Under the pieces are notes generated by a model. That model saw nothing but the letters and a program-made list of their open reading frames with translations, had not been told where the DNA came from and ran no database searches. This document shows, piece after piece, positions 8,226 to 17,255 of a stretch of 64,000 nt of DNA (the first letter of the stretch is position 1; the number at the start of each line of letters is the position of its first letter). Position numbers and translations under genes: made by a program. This DNA comes from Phormidesmis priestleyi ULC007 (GTDB lineage Bacteria > Cyanobacteriota > Cyanobacteriia > Leptolyngbyales > Leptolyngbyaceae): assembly GCF_001895925.1 (NCBI RefSeq), contig NZ_MPPI01000001.1, positions 381,715-445,714 of the forward strand, written 5' to 3'.

Positions 8226-9356
8226 ATGCCTGGAGATGAAAGTTATGACAGTATTCGACTCAGACGCATTGGGGCTGAGTTTGAGCAATGGCCCAAACTC
8301 AGTTGCACCGAGATAGGTGAACTGACGATCGCAACCGACCCTCTATCAATACCCGTCAATCTAAAAGTAACGGGCGCAATCAAAGCAACCTCGTTTCAAG
8401 GCGATGGCTCTACCCTGGATGGAGTAGTCAAAAAGACAGGCGACACCATTACAGGCGCACTGACGCTTCAGAACAACTTGATCGTTGATGGTAATGTCGG
8501 CATTGGAGCAGCAGCACCTGCCACAAAACTAGAGGTTAATGGCGCGATCAAAGCCACATCTTTTCAAGGGGATGGCTCAGGATTAACCAACCTCTCAGTG
8601 GCCGCGAGTCAGTGGCTCAATGGCGCAAGCAGCAGCATTTCTTACGGCACTGGCAACGTGGGAATTGGCACCCCAACGCCGCAAGGAAAATTGGACGTGA
8701 GTGGAGACATTCGCGCTGGCAACTCTGACCTTTACTTCACCAAAACAGACCACAATCACACTGCAATTGGCAACACGGTGGGCTGGGCTGCGATCGAAAA
8801 TGCCGCCGACTATGAAGCGCTTATGATTCTTGGCAGGGCAGGCACTTCCAAAGGTCGCTATGTGCGGCTGTGGGATTATCTGCAAGTCAATGGCGGTTTG
8901 GACATCACAGGCAATGTGGGTATTGGCACGACTGCCCCCGATCGCAAACTGGTCGTTCGAGGTGGCGAAACCAGCCTGGAACAGGAAGATTGGCAAACTC
9001 CGACCTTACAAAATGGCTGGGTTAATTACGACACTACTTACAATTCTGCTGCCTACTTTAAGGACAGTTTGGGCATTGTTCATTTGAAGGGATTGGTTAA
9101 AGCGGGAACTGGCACAATCTTTACGCTGCCTGTCGGATACCGACCCTTAAACCAGGAGCTACATGCGGTTGCGACTCACCCAAATGAAATGGGTCGAATT
9201 GATATTTTGACTAATGGACAAGTTTATATGCAGAAAGGCAACAATGCCTGGATTTCGTTAGATGGCATTACCTTTCGAGCAGGCGCTCGTCGATTCAGAA
9301 TACCCATCGATCGCATTCCCTTTCCGATCGATCGTGCCGTCGTGAATCCTGTCTAA
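8226..9356 (+). CDS. CIS tail-fibre-like protein 1 (GNVGIGT repeats)
   Basis: 376 aa. Begins MPGDESYDSIRLRRIGAEFE followed by QWPKLSC, a N-terminal module shared with two other genes here (9523, 11330) and presumably the particle-attachment domain. The middle has repeated GNVGIGTxxPxxKLxVxG units, the trimeric shaft repeat of phage and CIS fibres, and an HNHT-containing segment (FTKTDHNHTAIGNT). The C-terminal ~110 residues (NSAAYFKDSLGIVHLKGLV, TIFTLPVGYRP) resemble a phage tail-fibre receptor-binding head. It lacks the C-terminal S74 chaperone found in the third paralogue. AGGAGAA precedes the ATG. Confidence 0.75.
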   Translation: MPGDESYDSIRLRRIGAEFEQWPKLSCTEIGELTIATDPLSIPVNLKVTGAIKATSFQGDGSTLDGVVKKTGDTITGALTLQNNLIVDGNVGIGAAAPATKLEVNGAIKATSFQGDGSGLTNLSVAASQWLNGASSSISYGTGNVGIGTPTPQGKLDVSGDIRAGNSDLYFTKTDHNHTAIGNTVGWAAIENAADYEALMILGRAGTSKGRYVRLWDYLQVNGGLDITGNVGIGTTAPDRKLVVRGGETSLEQEDWQTPTLQNGWVNYDTTYNSAAYFKDSLGIVHLKGLVKAGTGTIFTLPVGYRPLNQELHAVATHPNEMGRIDILTNGQVYMQKGNNAWISLDGITFRAGARRFRIPIDRIPFPIDRAVVNPV

Positions 9357-9430
9357 TGGCTATAGCTATGAACGCAACTGAGAACGAGCCGCCTGCCCAA
9401 ATCGATCGTGTAGCCGATGAACCTGAGTAA
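9356..9430 (+). CDS. Possible 24-aa small ORF coupled to fibre gene 1
   Basis: The fibre-1 stop codon overlaps an ATG as TAATG, opening a 24-codon frame that reads MAIAMNATENEPPAQIDRVA then DEPE. It has no Shine-Dalgarno of its own and no recognisable homology. It might be the relic of the C-terminus of a longer fibre or a non-functional coincidence. Low confidence. Confidence 0.2.
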   Translation: MAIAMNATENEPPAQIDRVADEPE

Positions 9431-9522
9431 ACCTCAGTTTGACGTTTTTTGGCAGTCTCATTAATGTTCAGTTAAGCATTGTTTGAAGAACGATCGTCCA
9501 TCTTAAATTAGGAGAACTAACC

Positions 9523-10458
9523 ATGCCTGGAGATGAAAGTTTTGACAGTATTCGACTCAGAACCGCTGGAGCCGACTTCGAGCAATGGCCCAAACTCAGT
9601 TGCAGCGAATTGGGTCTGTTAGATGTGGATGTGAGCGACTTAAGATTGGATGGCGGTCGCTCCGTGCAATTTCAAGGCAACGGACAAATTCGCACTGCCG
9701 GAAGTCTTCGTATCTTCACTGACACCCCCGTTGCCACCGAAAAACTGACCGTTTTACCTAACGGCAATGTTGGAATTGGCAATGCAGCACCTACCACCAA
9801 GTTAGAAGTCAGCGGCACCGTCAAAGCGAACTTATTTCAAGGCAACTTTTCCGGCGATGGCTCTGCCTTAACCAACCTCTCAGTCGCAGCGAGTCAGTGG
9901 CAAAATGGCGCAAGCAGCAGCATTTCTTATAGCGCTGGCAACGTGGGAATTGGCACCACAACACCGCAAGGCAAATTGGATGTGAGTGGCGACATTCGGG
10001 CTGGCAACTCTGATCTTTACTTCACCAAAACAGACCACAATCACACTGGAATTGGTAACACGCCGGGTTGGGCCGCGATCGAGAACTCCGCTAGTCATGA
10101 ATCCCTAATGATTTTAGGCAGAAATCAGGGCACAGGCGGCAGCATCTCGCGAGTGGTTAAATTGTGGGACTATCTGCAAGTCAACGGCAATTTGGATGTA
10201 ACAGGCAACATTAACGGCAGAGTCACCGGGATTGGGTTTGCGTCTGCCTCGGTTCAAAATGGTCAAACGATTCCTGTTCCCTCTGGCTTTACAAGAGAGG
10301 AATGCGTATTTTTTGCCTCAATTAAGTTTCTCAACTTTAGAAGTGGTGAAGCGGTTTCTGTAAACGTCGTTGTGGACGGAACCGGGAAAGTAACGATAAA
10401 CCCTCCGGATAAAGTGGTGGCGATCGGGGTGGCGCTCGCCAAGAAAGGTGGATGGTAA
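9523..10458 (+). CDS. CIS tail-fibre-like protein 2
   Basis: 311 aa. Same MPGDESFDSIRL N-terminal module as fibre 1, then an SDLRLDGGRSVQFQGNGQIR segment shared with fibre 3, then GNVGIG shaft repeats nearly identical to fibre 1 (VAASQWQNGASSSISY, GKLDVSGDIRAGNSDLYFTK). The C-terminal ~90 residues differ completely from fibres 1 and 3 (GFASASVQNGQTIPVPSGFT and onward), so the binding head has been exchanged. No S74 domain. The start has TTAGGAGAACTAACC before ATG, and the upstream ~35 nt are alike in fibre 3, so the duplication included the leader. Confidence 0.75.
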   Translation: MPGDESFDSIRLRTAGADFEQWPKLSCSELGLLDVDVSDLRLDGGRSVQFQGNGQIRTAGSLRIFTDTPVATEKLTVLPNGNVGIGNAAPTTKLEVSGTVKANLFQGNFSGDGSALTNLSVAASQWQNGASSSISYSAGNVGIGTTTPQGKLDVSGDIRAGNSDLYFTKTDHNHTGIGNTPGWAAIENSASHESLMILGRNQGTGGSISRVVKLWDYLQVNGNLDVTGNINGRVTGIGFASASVQNGQTIPVPSGFTREECVFFASIKFLNFRSGEAVSVNVVVDGTGKVTINPPDKVVAIGVALAKKGGW

Positions 10459-10483
10459 ACGTCATTAACCAGGAGATTTAAAC

Positions 10484-11038
10484 ATGATTGTTGTTTACGA
10501 TAAACGCACTAATGAGCTAGTGGGTGTGGCCATGGAAGTGATAGACAACGGCACTTCTCGACAGCCCACATTAGAGGAATTGTATCCTGACCGCGATCGC
10601 TCTAACTTGGGATTTTTGCACGTGAAAGATTCTCCCAAATACGCATTACACCCCGATCGCTGGCAGGCAAAGTTTGATGAAAGCGGCACCCCGGTTGGCA
10701 TCGAACGCAGACCTACTCCGCTCAGACTCTACTTAGCCACAGACGCGATCGACACCGATGGCGATGATTTACCCGAACTGATTGCAGATGGTCAAAGCAA
10801 AGCCACCATCACAGTTGAGGTCAAATATGCCAGAGGAGACCTGTTCACGGAAGAACTGACGCTAAATTTCAAAACAACCGGAGGCGCACTTTCGGCGAGA
10901 AGGGTGACGACCAATACTGGACAAGCCACGGTTGAACTAACCTCGTCACTGGAAACAGTTTCAGTCACCGTAGAAGTCTCAGCGGAGGGAGCCACAAGTA
11001 GCTCTCTAGGGTTTGAGTTTATGCCTCGCAAACAATAG
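10484..11038 (+). CDS. CIS fibre-associated protein with C-terminal Ig-like (Big-1-type) domain
   Basis: 184 aa, start ATG 10484 with AGGAG 8 nt upstream. The N-terminal ~80 residues are unrecognised (YDKRTNELVGVAMEV, LHVKDSPKYALHPDRWQAK). The C-terminal ~95 residues read as a bacterial Ig-like/invasin-type domain: LPELIADGQSKATITVEVK, then LTLNFKTTGGALSARRVTTN and GQATVELTSS. It lies between fibre genes 2 and 3 and is likely a structural or fibre accessory part. No catalytic residues are evident. Confidence 0.55.
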   Translation: MIVVYDKRTNELVGVAMEVIDNGTSRQPTLEELYPDRDRSNLGFLHVKDSPKYALHPDRWQAKFDESGTPVGIERRPTPLRLYLATDAIDTDGDDLPELIADGQSKATITVEVKYARGDLFTEELTLNFKTTGGALSARRVTTNTGQATVELTSSLETVSVTVEVSAEGATSSSLGFEFMPRKQ

Positions 11039-11048
11039 GGTAAAAATA

Positions 11049-11279
11049 ATGAAAGAACAAATCGAGCAGCGACTCAAAGATCTGAAAGCAGAGTTTGAGT
11101 CAGGTCAAACAATGCTGGCAGATTTAGAGACGAAGCAGGCAGCTTTGAGAAGTACCTTACTGCGGATTAGTGGCGCAATCCAGGTGCTAGAAGAACTCCT
11201 GACCGATGCCAAAACTTCTGATGAAAATAATGCTCATTCGCCTCATCCTGAAGTGTTTTTGCAGCCTGATAAAGCCTAA
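11049..11279 (+). CDS. Small coiled-coil protein in the CIS fibre block
   Basis: 76 aa from the ATG at 11049; a longer frame from 11013 would overlap the preceding gene. Residues 1-50 form a strong amphipathic heptad pattern (EQIEQRLKDLKAEFESGQTM, LADLETKQAALRSTLLRISG), ending in AIQVLEELL, followed by a short polar tail. It starts 11 nt after the preceding stop and ends 50 nt before fibre 3. It may be an assembly factor or fibre chaperone, but this is inferred only from position and coiled coil. Confidence 0.6.
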   Translation: MKEQIEQRLKDLKAEFESGQTMLADLETKQAALRSTLLRISGAIQVLEELLTDAKTSDENNAHSPHPEVFLQPDKA

Positions 11280-11329
11280 CAATTGGTTATATCAACAACG
11301 ATCGCCCATTCTACAATTGGAGAACAAAC

Positions 11330-12940
11330 ATGCCTGGAGATGAAAGTTTTGACAGCGTTCGACTTAGATGCGCCGGGGCCGTCTTTGAGCAATGGCCCAA
11401 ACTGAGTTGCAGCGAATTGGGTCTGTTAGATTTAGATGTGAGCGACCTAAGATTGGATAACGATCGCTCCCTGCAATTTCAAGGCAACGGAAAAATTAGC
11501 ACTGCCGGGAGTCTGCGCCTGTTTACAGATGCTCCGGTTGCCAGTGAAAAATTATCAATTCTAGTCAACGGCAATGTTGGCATTGGCAACCCTACGCCAA
11601 CCACCAAACTGGAGGTCAATGGCACCGTTAAAGCTACATCTTTTCAAGGAGATGGCTCCACCTTGACGGGAGTGGTCAAACAAGCGGGTGACAGCACCCT
11701 GACTGGTTCGCTGACGGTTCAAAATAACTTGACAGTGCAAGGCAACTTGGATGTAACGGGAACAACCACCTTTCGCAATATTGAACAGCATCAGGGAGAC
11801 CTGGAACTGGGTGATGCAGACACCGATCAAGTGAAAGTGCATGGCAGTCTACGATCGACGCATTCTTCAGGGTTGCTGCAAGTTAACTCTAGTTTGACAG
11901 TGACCGCTAACTCTACGACCTGGAATGGATGGTACGAAGCAATCAAATTTGGTCAGAGTGCTCATTCTGCAATAACTCATCCCGGTGGAAACTTACTGTT
12001 TGGTTTGCATAGCGATCGCCATTTCTATTTTGCGGATATGGCAGAAGGTCAGTACATTATGACGATCGATGCTAATCCAGCCGGGGGCGGCAATGTTGGC
12101 ATTGGCAACATGACACCAGATGCCAAACTTTTTGTTCAAACTTCGTCAAAAAATGCGGGAAATAACACCGCTGTATTCTATGCTCCAAATATTGGTCCCA
12201 ACTTCTCGCACGTTCACTGGGGCGCAACGGGAGATTGGTATATTCGCTCTGCTGCATCGACTGGGAAGGTGGTTCTGCAAGACACCGGGGGCGAAGTCAG
12301 TATCCCTGGGGGTCGCCTGAGTTTTGGCGCTGCGGTTCGTCAAATGATCAATCTGTGGGCTGAAGATTATGGCATTGGTGTGCAGTCCGGCACCACTTAC
12401 TTCAGGTCTGGAGATAACTACTGCTGGTTTAGGGGTGGTCGTCATAATGATGCACGAGACAACCCCGGTGGCGGCATAAGACTAATGGCACTCAATGGGG
12501 CAGGTGATTTGATTCTCTCAGCCCGCACCAACCCCAGCGGTAACCCATCAGGATCACCTTGTCGAGCATTAGTAGATAACGGTAACAAGTTAATTATTAA
12601 CATTGCCAATGACTATCCCCAAGGAGTTGATATTGTTAATGGCAGATTTGTGTCATCTCGTGAATTGAAGCAGAACATTGTTGAGTTATCCACTGAGGAA
12701 GCGGCCGAAGCGTTAAACGGTCTCAATCCGGTGAGGTTTAGCTATAAAACAGACACTCAAGAAACCCGTCATACTGGCTTTATTGCAGAAGATGTTCCAG
12801 ATTTGCTGGCATCTTTAGACAGAAAATCAGTTGGGCCGCTGGACGTTATCGCCGTTTTAACGAAAGTGATGCAAGCCCAACAAACCACGATCGCCACCAT
12901 GACAGAGCGCATTAACCATCTAGAAGCCCAGTTTGAATGA
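11330..12940 (+). CDS. CIS tail-fibre protein 3 with C-terminal S74 intramolecular chaperone
   Basis: 536 aa. Shares the MPGDESFDSVRL module and the GNVGIGN shaft units with fibres 1 and 2 but has a longer shaft and different central domains. The last ~100 residues are a Peptidase S74 intramolecular chaperone: SSRELKQNI (about residues 440-448) supplies the Ser and Lys of the autocleavage dyad, and HTGFIAEDVPDLLASL with a C-terminal helical segment completes the domain. Such domains trimerise phage fibres and then cut themselves off. GGAGAAC lies 5-6 nt before ATG. It is probably the principal fibre of the particle. Confidence 0.82.
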   Translation: MPGDESFDSVRLRCAGAVFEQWPKLSCSELGLLDLDVSDLRLDNDRSLQFQGNGKISTAGSLRLFTDAPVASEKLSILVNGNVGIGNPTPTTKLEVNGTVKATSFQGDGSTLTGVVKQAGDSTLTGSLTVQNNLTVQGNLDVTGTTTFRNIEQHQGDLELGDADTDQVKVHGSLRSTHSSGLLQVNSSLTVTANSTTWNGWYEAIKFGQSAHSAITHPGGNLLFGLHSDRHFYFADMAEGQYIMTIDANPAGGGNVGIGNMTPDAKLFVQTSSKNAGNNTAVFYAPNIGPNFSHVHWGATGDWYIRSAASTGKVVLQDTGGEVSIPGGRLSFGAAVRQMINLWAEDYGIGVQSGTTYFRSGDNYCWFRGGRHNDARDNPGGGIRLMALNGAGDLILSARTNPSGNPSGSPCRALVDNGNKLIINIANDYPQGVDIVNGRFVSSRELKQNIVELSTEEAAEALNGLNPVRFSYKTDTQETRHTGFIAEDVPDLLASLDRKSVGPLDVIAVLTKVMQAQQTTIATMTERINHLEAQFE

Positions 12941-13051
12941 AATTTTGAGCAACACACCCAAACCATTAATTTGACAAATGGTTTCACAAACCGTGTTTCT
13001 ATCAGTTTGCAAGCTAGGATTTGAACATTCTCACATCAGCGGGAAGGTTTT

Positions 13052-16000
13052 ATGGGAGACCAGCGATCGGATCAAACTACCACCCTCGAAAGCAGTCGGC
13101 AACAGAGTGCTGCGCCAACCTCCAAACCGCCGATCGCGACTCATGCTTCTCACCCACTGCTGCAACTGCAACAACAACTCGGCAATCGGGCTGTCACTCA
13201 GTTAATTCAAGCAAAACTCAGCGTCAGTCAGCCCAACGATGCCTATGAGCAAGAAGCTGATCGCGTTGCCGATACTGTGATGCGGATGCCTAATCCGATC
13301 GTGCAGCGCCAACCTTCTGAAGAAGAAACGATTCAGGCAGCCCCGATCGGACGCGTCACGCCACTCATGCAGCGACAGGAAGAAAAAGAAGAACCTGTGC
13401 AAATGCTGCAACGGCAAGTTGAGGAAGAAAAAGAACCTGTTCAGATGCTTCAGCGACAGGTTGAAGAAGAACCAATTCAGGCAAAAGCAACCCAATCAAC
13501 GCCTGCTGTCACTTCCAACCTAGAAACTCGGATTCAGACGATGCGCGGCAGTGGACAGCCCCTTCCCGACTCCACCCGCGCCTTTTTTGAACCGCGCTTC
13601 GGCTACGACCTCAGCAATGTCCGCATCCACACCGATTCTCAAGCCAGTGAGGCTGCTCGCCAACTCAACGCTCAAGCCTTTACCTTACGTCAAGATGTTT
13701 TCTTCAACGCTGGACGCTATGAACCCCAAACCAGCCAAGGCAAGTGGCTTCTGGCACACGAATTAACCCATACGATCCAGCAAAACCCAGGAGCCTCTCT
13801 GGTAGCGAAGCGCAAAATCGTGCAGCCGCAGCCAGAAGGTGGGACTGGGCACCCTCGCTTGCAGTTGCAGAAAAACGGGGCGATCGCCATTTCTCAAAAC
13901 TCCAGTCCTACAATCCAGCAAAAAGTGAGTGGCAGTAAAGCGCCCACTTCCCCTGCTCAAGACCCAGCCTTTCAGGCAGTGGTCAAAAAAGCAAAAGCTG
14001 CTGCAAAACAACAAAAGCACCATGAGCCTGCAAAAAGCAAAGCGGCTCAAGCTCAGACTGCCGCAGTGCCTCCTGCGAACGATGTTACCAGTAAGGCCGC
14101 AGGCAAACAGGTGCAGCAGATGGATCAGCAGCAACCCAAAGCCTTTGACCGCAAAGCCTTCAAAGCTGCCCTCGTTGCCAAGATTGCCGCCGCTGCCCCC
14201 AAAAATCTGGAGGAAGCCGACAATTTCAAAGAAAGCGGTAAAGTTGGGGCTGTCAAAGGTGAGCTGACCGGACAGGTGACTAGCAGCAAACAGCAGTCGG
14301 GAGGAGCGATCGAGGCTAAGGTCAAAGGCACCCCCGACCCCAGCGGCATTGCGTCCAAAGCCGTCACGCCCTTACCGCCTAATCCGTCGGGTGCCCCTCC
14401 CAGAGCGATCAATGCCGCCCAAGCAGCGCCCAAACCTAAAACTGCTGCCGAGATATCCCTCCAAGCTGGAAGTCAATCTCTTGACCAACAAATGGCTCAA
14501 GCCGAGGTGACAGAAAGCCAACTGAAAAAATCGAACGAGCCGGATTTTAAGACTGCGGCAACTGCGAAACAACAGGCGCAAAAAGATGCAGTCACCGCTC
14601 CTCAAGCCTATCGCCAGGGTGAACAGGGAGTATTAGCGCAAGCGCAAGCGCAGGCAGTCACGACAGCAAAGGCGCAACTGACTGGAATGCACGCCGTACG
14701 CGGGCAAGCGCAAACTAAAACTACCACTGCCCAACAGCAAGCCAAAAACCAGGATGAGCAGAAGCGCAAGGACGTTGCGAATGAACTTCAGACTGCTTAT
14801 GCTCAAACCAAGAAAGCGGCTGAAGACCGCCTCGCCCGCTTAGACACCGAGGTCAACCAAGCCTTTGATTCGGGGGCTACCGCCGCCCAGCAAAATTTTG
14901 AGGATTATGTTACCCGGCGGATGAAGACCTACAAGGATGATCGCTATGACAGGATAGGCGGAAGCATTCTGTGGTTGAAAGATAAACTCTTGGGCTTGCC
15001 GAGTGAAGTGAATGCTTTTTATCAAGAGGGCAGACAGCTTTATATTGCTCAGATGGATGCGGTGCTCGATCGGGTTTCCATTCTGGTCGAAAAGGGGCTA
15101 AATGAGGCAAAAGCTGAAATTGCCAAGGGCAAAAAAGCAATTGAGCAGAAGCTATCAGAACAGGAACCCTCTTTGCGAAAAGCATTACAGGAGGATGCCA
15201 AAAAAATCCAAGGGCAGTTTGACCAGTTAGAGCAAAGTGTTGACGATAAGCAAAATCAACTGATTGATTCTTTAGCCCAAAAATATAACGAAAAATTGCA
15301 GGCGATCGACACTCGCATCGACGAGATGAAAGCCGAAAACCGCGGCTTGGTCGATAAAGCCATTGATGCCATTGCTGGAGTGATCAAAACCATCCTAGCG
15401 CTGAAAAATATGCTCTTGGATGTGCTGTCAAAAGCCGCCTCGGTGATTGGCAAAATCATCAAAGACCCGATCGGCTTTCTGGGTAACCTGGTGGCTGGCG
15501 TGAAACAGGGCTTCATGAACTTTGTTGGAAATATTGCCTCGCACTTGCAGAAAGGATTGATGGGCTGGTTGTTCGGCGCGATCGCAGAAGCCGGGATTCA
15601 GATTCCAGAGAGCTTTGACTTGAAGAGCATTCTCAGTCTGGTCATGCAAGTGCTGGGGGCAACTTGGGCGTTCATTCGTGCCCGTGCGGTGAAAGCCTTG
15701 GGTGAGAAAGTGGTCAAGACGATGGAAACCACCGCCGAGATTTTCCAGATTCTAATGACTCAGGGCATTGTGGGAGTGTGGGAGTACATTAAAGAGCAAC
15801 TCAGCAGTCTGAAGGATGTGGTGATTGAAGGCATCAAGTCCTTCGTTAGCGACAGCATTATCAAGGCGGGAATCACCTGGATTATCGGATTACTCAATCC
15901 TGCTGGGGCCTTTATCAAAGCCTGCAAGGCAATCTATGACATCATCATGTTTTTTGTCGAGCGGGGCAGTCAGATTATTGCCCTGGTTAATGCGGTGCTT

Positions 16001-17245
16001 GATTCGGTTGGCGCGATCGCCGAGGGTGCGATCGGCGTTGCCGCCAGTGCCGTAGAAAATGCCCTCTCCAAAGCCGTTCCTGTGGTGATCAGCTTCCTGG
16101 CTGCCCTGCTGGGTGTCACTGGCATCAGCAAGAAGGTTCGAGAAATCATCGAGAAAGTTCAGGCACCTGTCAGTAAAGCGATCAATTGGCTGATTAACAA
16201 AGCCTACAACTTAGTCAAATCTGCTGGCAAACTTCTTGGATTTGGCAAGAGCAAAGATGATAAACCAGATGAGCGTACAGATCAGCAAAAGAAAGCTGAC
16301 CTTGACCAAGGTGTGGGTGAAGCGGATAAACTCATGGCGGAAAAAGATGCAACCCCCGACAGCGTCAAAACAAAACTGCCTACAATTCAATCGAAGTACA
16401 AATTAACTTCGCTTCAGTTACTCAAAGATGCTGAGGATGAATACCATATAGAAGCCAAGATTAATCCCGAAGAGAAAGGCCCAAAACATAAGCTGGGTGG
16501 TAAAAAAGGAGTATCCTTCAAGCTAGCTCCTGGTGGCTTTGCAGCTCATGAGGAAGACATCTTATCATCAGAAGATGCGGATAAGAAGGTACATCTTCTA
16601 ACTAAACATGGTTCAAGAGTTAATTCAGTTTACTTGAAGGAGCGTCTTGAAGAGCCGCTGAAAAGATTTCGGGAGGAACGCGAAAAAAGAGAGAAGCTCT
16701 ATAAAGAGCAAATTGAAAATATAAGGAAAACAATTGATGAATTATGGAAACAAACTGAAACGGCTAAGCCAGACAAACTTGAGAAAATTTTGAAGAGAAT
16801 TCAAGGAGATAAAGGTCAAGGTCTAGAAGCCCAAGTGAAAGATATACAGAGCAAGCTTCGCTGGTTGTTGAATATTAAAGAAGACGACAAATCTGCGATT
16901 GAATATGCATTGAATACAGAATGGCACTTGAATATAACTTTTCGAGCGACTAAGTTTTATGATCAAAAGATCATGGAGAAAGCAGTAACGGAAGCATTAG
17001 AACAGAATCAGGAGAAAATCGATAAAGGCTTTACTGATAAAAATGGTGGTTCCTTAGAAGTTGGGACAACATTACGCCCGCCAATCAAGCATAAGTTCTC
17101 TCAGAATTTAGGTGTGGGCTATGAACTAGGTTCAAATATGGAAACGGTTCCAATCGGTTCCTTGAACCATGTTGTTGTAGTTATTGTACTCACAGACAGC
17201 GAGAAACGCCTTTACAAAGTAGAGACTGCTCACCCAGAGCGTTAA
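13052..17245 (+). CDS. eCIS-core (DUF4157) effector with C-terminal toxin domain
   Basis: 1397 aa; ATG 13052 with GGGAAGG upstream. Residues ~59-80 carry the YEQEADRVADTVMRMP motif; ~100-145 have repeated VQMLQRQVEEE units. Residues ~163-245 are the eCIS-core DUF4157 domain (FEPRFGYDLSNVRIHTD, then AHELTHTIQQ with the HExxH-type HELTH zinc site near residue 236). A long Ala/Gln/Lys-rich helical middle and hydrophobic helices (about 760-1050) resemble tape-measure or pore-like effectors. From ~1068 a pretoxin region (DERTDQQKKADLDQG, KYKLTSLQLLKDAEDEYHIE) precedes an AT-richer tip whose layout (LTKHGSRVNSVYLKERL, ATKFYDQKIMEKAVTEALE, VVVIVL, VETAHPE) resembles CdiA-type RNase A toxins. The toxin class is inferred. 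Confidence 0.85.
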   Translation: MGDQRSDQTTTLESSRQQSAAPTSKPPIATHASHPLLQLQQQLGNRAVTQLIQAKLSVSQPNDAYEQEADRVADTVMRMPNPIVQRQPSEEETIQAAPIGRVTPLMQRQEEKEEPVQMLQRQVEEEKEPVQMLQRQVEEEPIQAKATQSTPAVTSNLETRIQTMRGSGQPLPDSTRAFFEPRFGYDLSNVRIHTDSQASEAARQLNAQAFTLRQDVFFNAGRYEPQTSQGKWLLAHELTHTIQQNPGASLVAKRKIVQPQPEGGTGHPRLQLQKNGAIAISQNSSPTIQQKVSGSKAPTSPAQDPAFQAVVKKAKAAAKQQKHHEPAKSKAAQAQTAAVPPANDVTSKAAGKQVQQMDQQQPKAFDRKAFKAALVAKIAAAAPKNLEEADNFKESGKVGAVKGELTGQVTSSKQQSGGAIEAKVKGTPDPSGIASKAVTPLPPNPSGAPPRAINAAQAAPKPKTAAEISLQAGSQSLDQQMAQAEVTESQLKKSNEPDFKTAATAKQQAQKDAVTAPQAYRQGEQGVLAQAQAQAVTTAKAQLTGMHAVRGQAQTKTTTAQQQAKNQDEQKRKDVANELQTAYAQTKKAAEDRLARLDTEVNQAFDSGATAAQQNFEDYVTRRMKTYKDDRYDRIGGSILWLKDKLLGLPSEVNAFYQEGRQLYIAQMDAVLDRVSILVEKGLNEAKAEIAKGKKAIEQKLSEQEPSLRKALQEDAKKIQGQFDQLEQSVDDKQNQLIDSLAQKYNEKLQAIDTRIDEMKAENRGLVDKAIDAIAGVIKTILALKNMLLDVLSKAASVIGKIIKDPIGFLGNLVAGVKQGFMNFVGNIASHLQKGLMGWLFGAIAEAGIQIPESFDLKSILSLVMQVLGATWAFIRARAVKALGEKVVKTMETTAEIFQILMTQGIVGVWEYIKEQLSSLKDVVIEGIKSFVSDSIIKAGITWIIGLLNPAGAFIKACKAIYDIIMFFVERGSQIIALVNAVLDSVGAIAEGAIGVAASAVENALSKAVPVVISFLAALLGVTGISKKVREIIEKVQAPVSKAINWLINKAYNLVKSAGKLLGFGKSKDDKPDERTDQQKKADLDQGVGEADKLMAEKDATPDSVKTKLPTIQSKYKLTSLQLLKDAEDEYHIEAKINPEEKGPKHKLGGKKGVSFKLAPGGFAAHEEDILSSEDADKKVHLLTKHGSRVNSVYLKERLEEPLKRFREEREKREKLYKEQIENIRKTIDELWKQTETAKPDKLEKILKRIQGDKGQGLEAQVKDIQSKLRWLLNIKEDDKSAIEYALNTEWHLNITFRATKFYDQKIMEKAVTEALEQNQEKIDKGFTDKNGGSLEVGTTLRPPIKHKFSQNLGVGYELGSNMETVPIGSLNHVVVVIVLTDSEKRLYKVETAHPER

Positions 17246-17255
17246 GAAAAATCCA

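Noticed and set aside
9431-9460. Short CTGAG/CTCAG hairpin followed by a T-rich stretch after fibre 1 as a terminator
   Set aside because: Only a 5-bp stem, and the T-run is offset by several bases; too weak to call inside an apparent operon.
8226-12940. Recurrent DNA repeats in the fibre genes considered as a CRISPR-like array
   Set aside because: Repeats are in-frame GNVGIG shaft codons, irregularly spaced and diverged; no spacers or cas genes.
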